Below are positions 13,165-13,359 of a stretch of 13,359 nt of DNA, one piece after another (position 1 is the stretch's first letter; the number at the start of each line of letters is the position of its first letter). The notes under the pieces were generated by a model. The model did not search any database, was not told the DNA's origin, and saw nothing but the letters and a program-made list of their open reading frames with translations. Both the position numbers and the translations under genes were made by a program. Source of the DNA: CAYYVK01 sp964475145 (GTDB taxonomy: Archaea; Aenigmatarchaeota; Aenigmatarchaeia; CG10238-14; SCSR01). Location: positions 1 through 13,359 of the forward strand of contig CAYYVK010000019.1 in the NCBI GenBank assembly GCA_964475145.1, written 5' to 3'.

Positions 13165-13359
13165 ATGCGAAGGCTTACAACAGAAGAAAGAGAAAAGATA
13201 AGGGAATTGCAAGAAAAGGGAATTAGTGATGTTGAGATAAGCAAGATGTTAGATCTCCCGTATTATACTGTATATTATCAGAGGCCTGAGGTAAAGGAGA
13301 GGAAGAGGGAATATTATCAGAGACCTGAGGTAAGAGAAAGAGTGAAGAAACGGATGAGG
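13165..13359 (+). CDS. HTH protein with 13-residue tandem repeats, truncated by window end
   Basis: 65 codons, running off the window. Residues 5-36 (TTEEREKIRELQEKGISDVEISKMLDLPYYTV) form a helix-turn-helix of the resolvase/homeodomain-like type: helix, ISDVEISKML, turn, recognition helix. From residue 37 a 13-residue unit beginning YYQRPEV and rich in Arg, Lys and Glu is repeated (37-49 and 50-62). Such basic repeats after a short HTH suggest an elongated nucleic-acid-binding tail. The target is unknown. The ATG fits the leaderless spacing. It is divergent from the unknown helical gene at 12568-13055. Total length and repeat number cannot be seen. Confidence 0.8.
   Translation, partial: MRRLTTEEREKIRELQEKGISDVEISKMLDLPYYTVYYQRPEVKERKREYYQRPEVRERVKKRMR
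13273..13350 (+). repeat. Two tandem 39-bp coding repeats
   Basis: Units 13273-13311 and 13312-13350 both open TATTATCAGAGRCCTGAGGT and then diverge, mostly by A/G changes. They are in frame inside the HTH gene, and more copies may follow beyond the window. Confidence 0.7.

Noticed and set aside
13273..13350. Tandem repeats as a CRISPR array
   Set aside because: Units abut without spacers, are in frame and encode a repeated peptide.
1..13359. tRNA genes, insertion sequences or integrase attachment sites
   Set aside because: I saw no cloverleaf, transposase motif or flanking terminal repeats anywhere in the window.

Overview
The window looks archaeal. It carries a transcription factor B, a Sec61-beta type SecG, an archaeal-style RNase P RNA, an indolepyruvate:ferredoxin oxidoreductase and a DUF123 GIY-YIG protein. 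The DNA is AT-rich. Most first genes of transcription units have an A/T-rich TATA-like box centred about 25-28 nt before the start codon, so their mRNAs are probably leaderless. Several small cysteine-rich secreted or membrane proteins and a terminal HTH-plus-repeat gene would suit a DPANN-like lineage, but the window alone does not settle the taxon. A run of exactly 100 N (5695-5794) shows that this is a scaffolded assembly, probably a metagenome bin.

Layout. 1-240 has no convincing gene, only a weak 34-codon frame and a terminator-like stretch. 241-1707 (minus) is a tight operon: Sec61-beta, endonuclease III, glycerophosphodiester phosphodiesterase. 1845-2098 (minus) is RNase P RNA, divergent from the TFB gene (2175-3110). 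Next on the plus strand are a membrane-anchored thioredoxin-fold protein (3144-4184) and a small secreted cysteine-rich protein (4218-4526). Converging on them is a minus-strand operon: iorA (from 7413), iorB (broken by the gap), a small ferredoxin, and a membrane protein with a ten-cysteine tail (ends 4523). 7549-7826 (minus) holds a small zinc-ribbon reading frame that looks frameshifted, overlapped by a small acidic frame.

The standout is the plus-strand gene at 7903-9747. Its 614-aa product starts with two winged-helix DNA-binding domains followed by a complete but very divergent RuBisCO large-subunit-like fold. Aligned by eye, nearly every catalytic residue of RuBisCO is replaced. The simplest reading is a transcription regulator that uses a dead RuBisCO barrel as its sensor or dimerisation domain. 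A 14-bp perfect palindrome and a small four-cysteine-motif protein (9786-10130) follow it.

10199-12157 encodes AMP-forming acetyl-CoA synthetase, overlapping convergently with a DUF123 GIY-YIG gene (12138-12545, minus). Upstream of that is an unknown helical protein whose true N-terminus appears to be frameshifted away (12568-13055). The window ends inside an HTH protein with 13-residue tandem repeats (13165-13359).

Functionally, IorAB with ferredoxin would oxidise aryl pyruvates from amino acids to acyl-CoA, CO2 and reduced ferredoxin, and the acetyl-CoA synthetase would activate acetate. The thioredoxin-fold protein and two cysteine-rich extracytoplasmic proteins sit together as if they form an envelope thiol module. 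The remaining genes are information processing.
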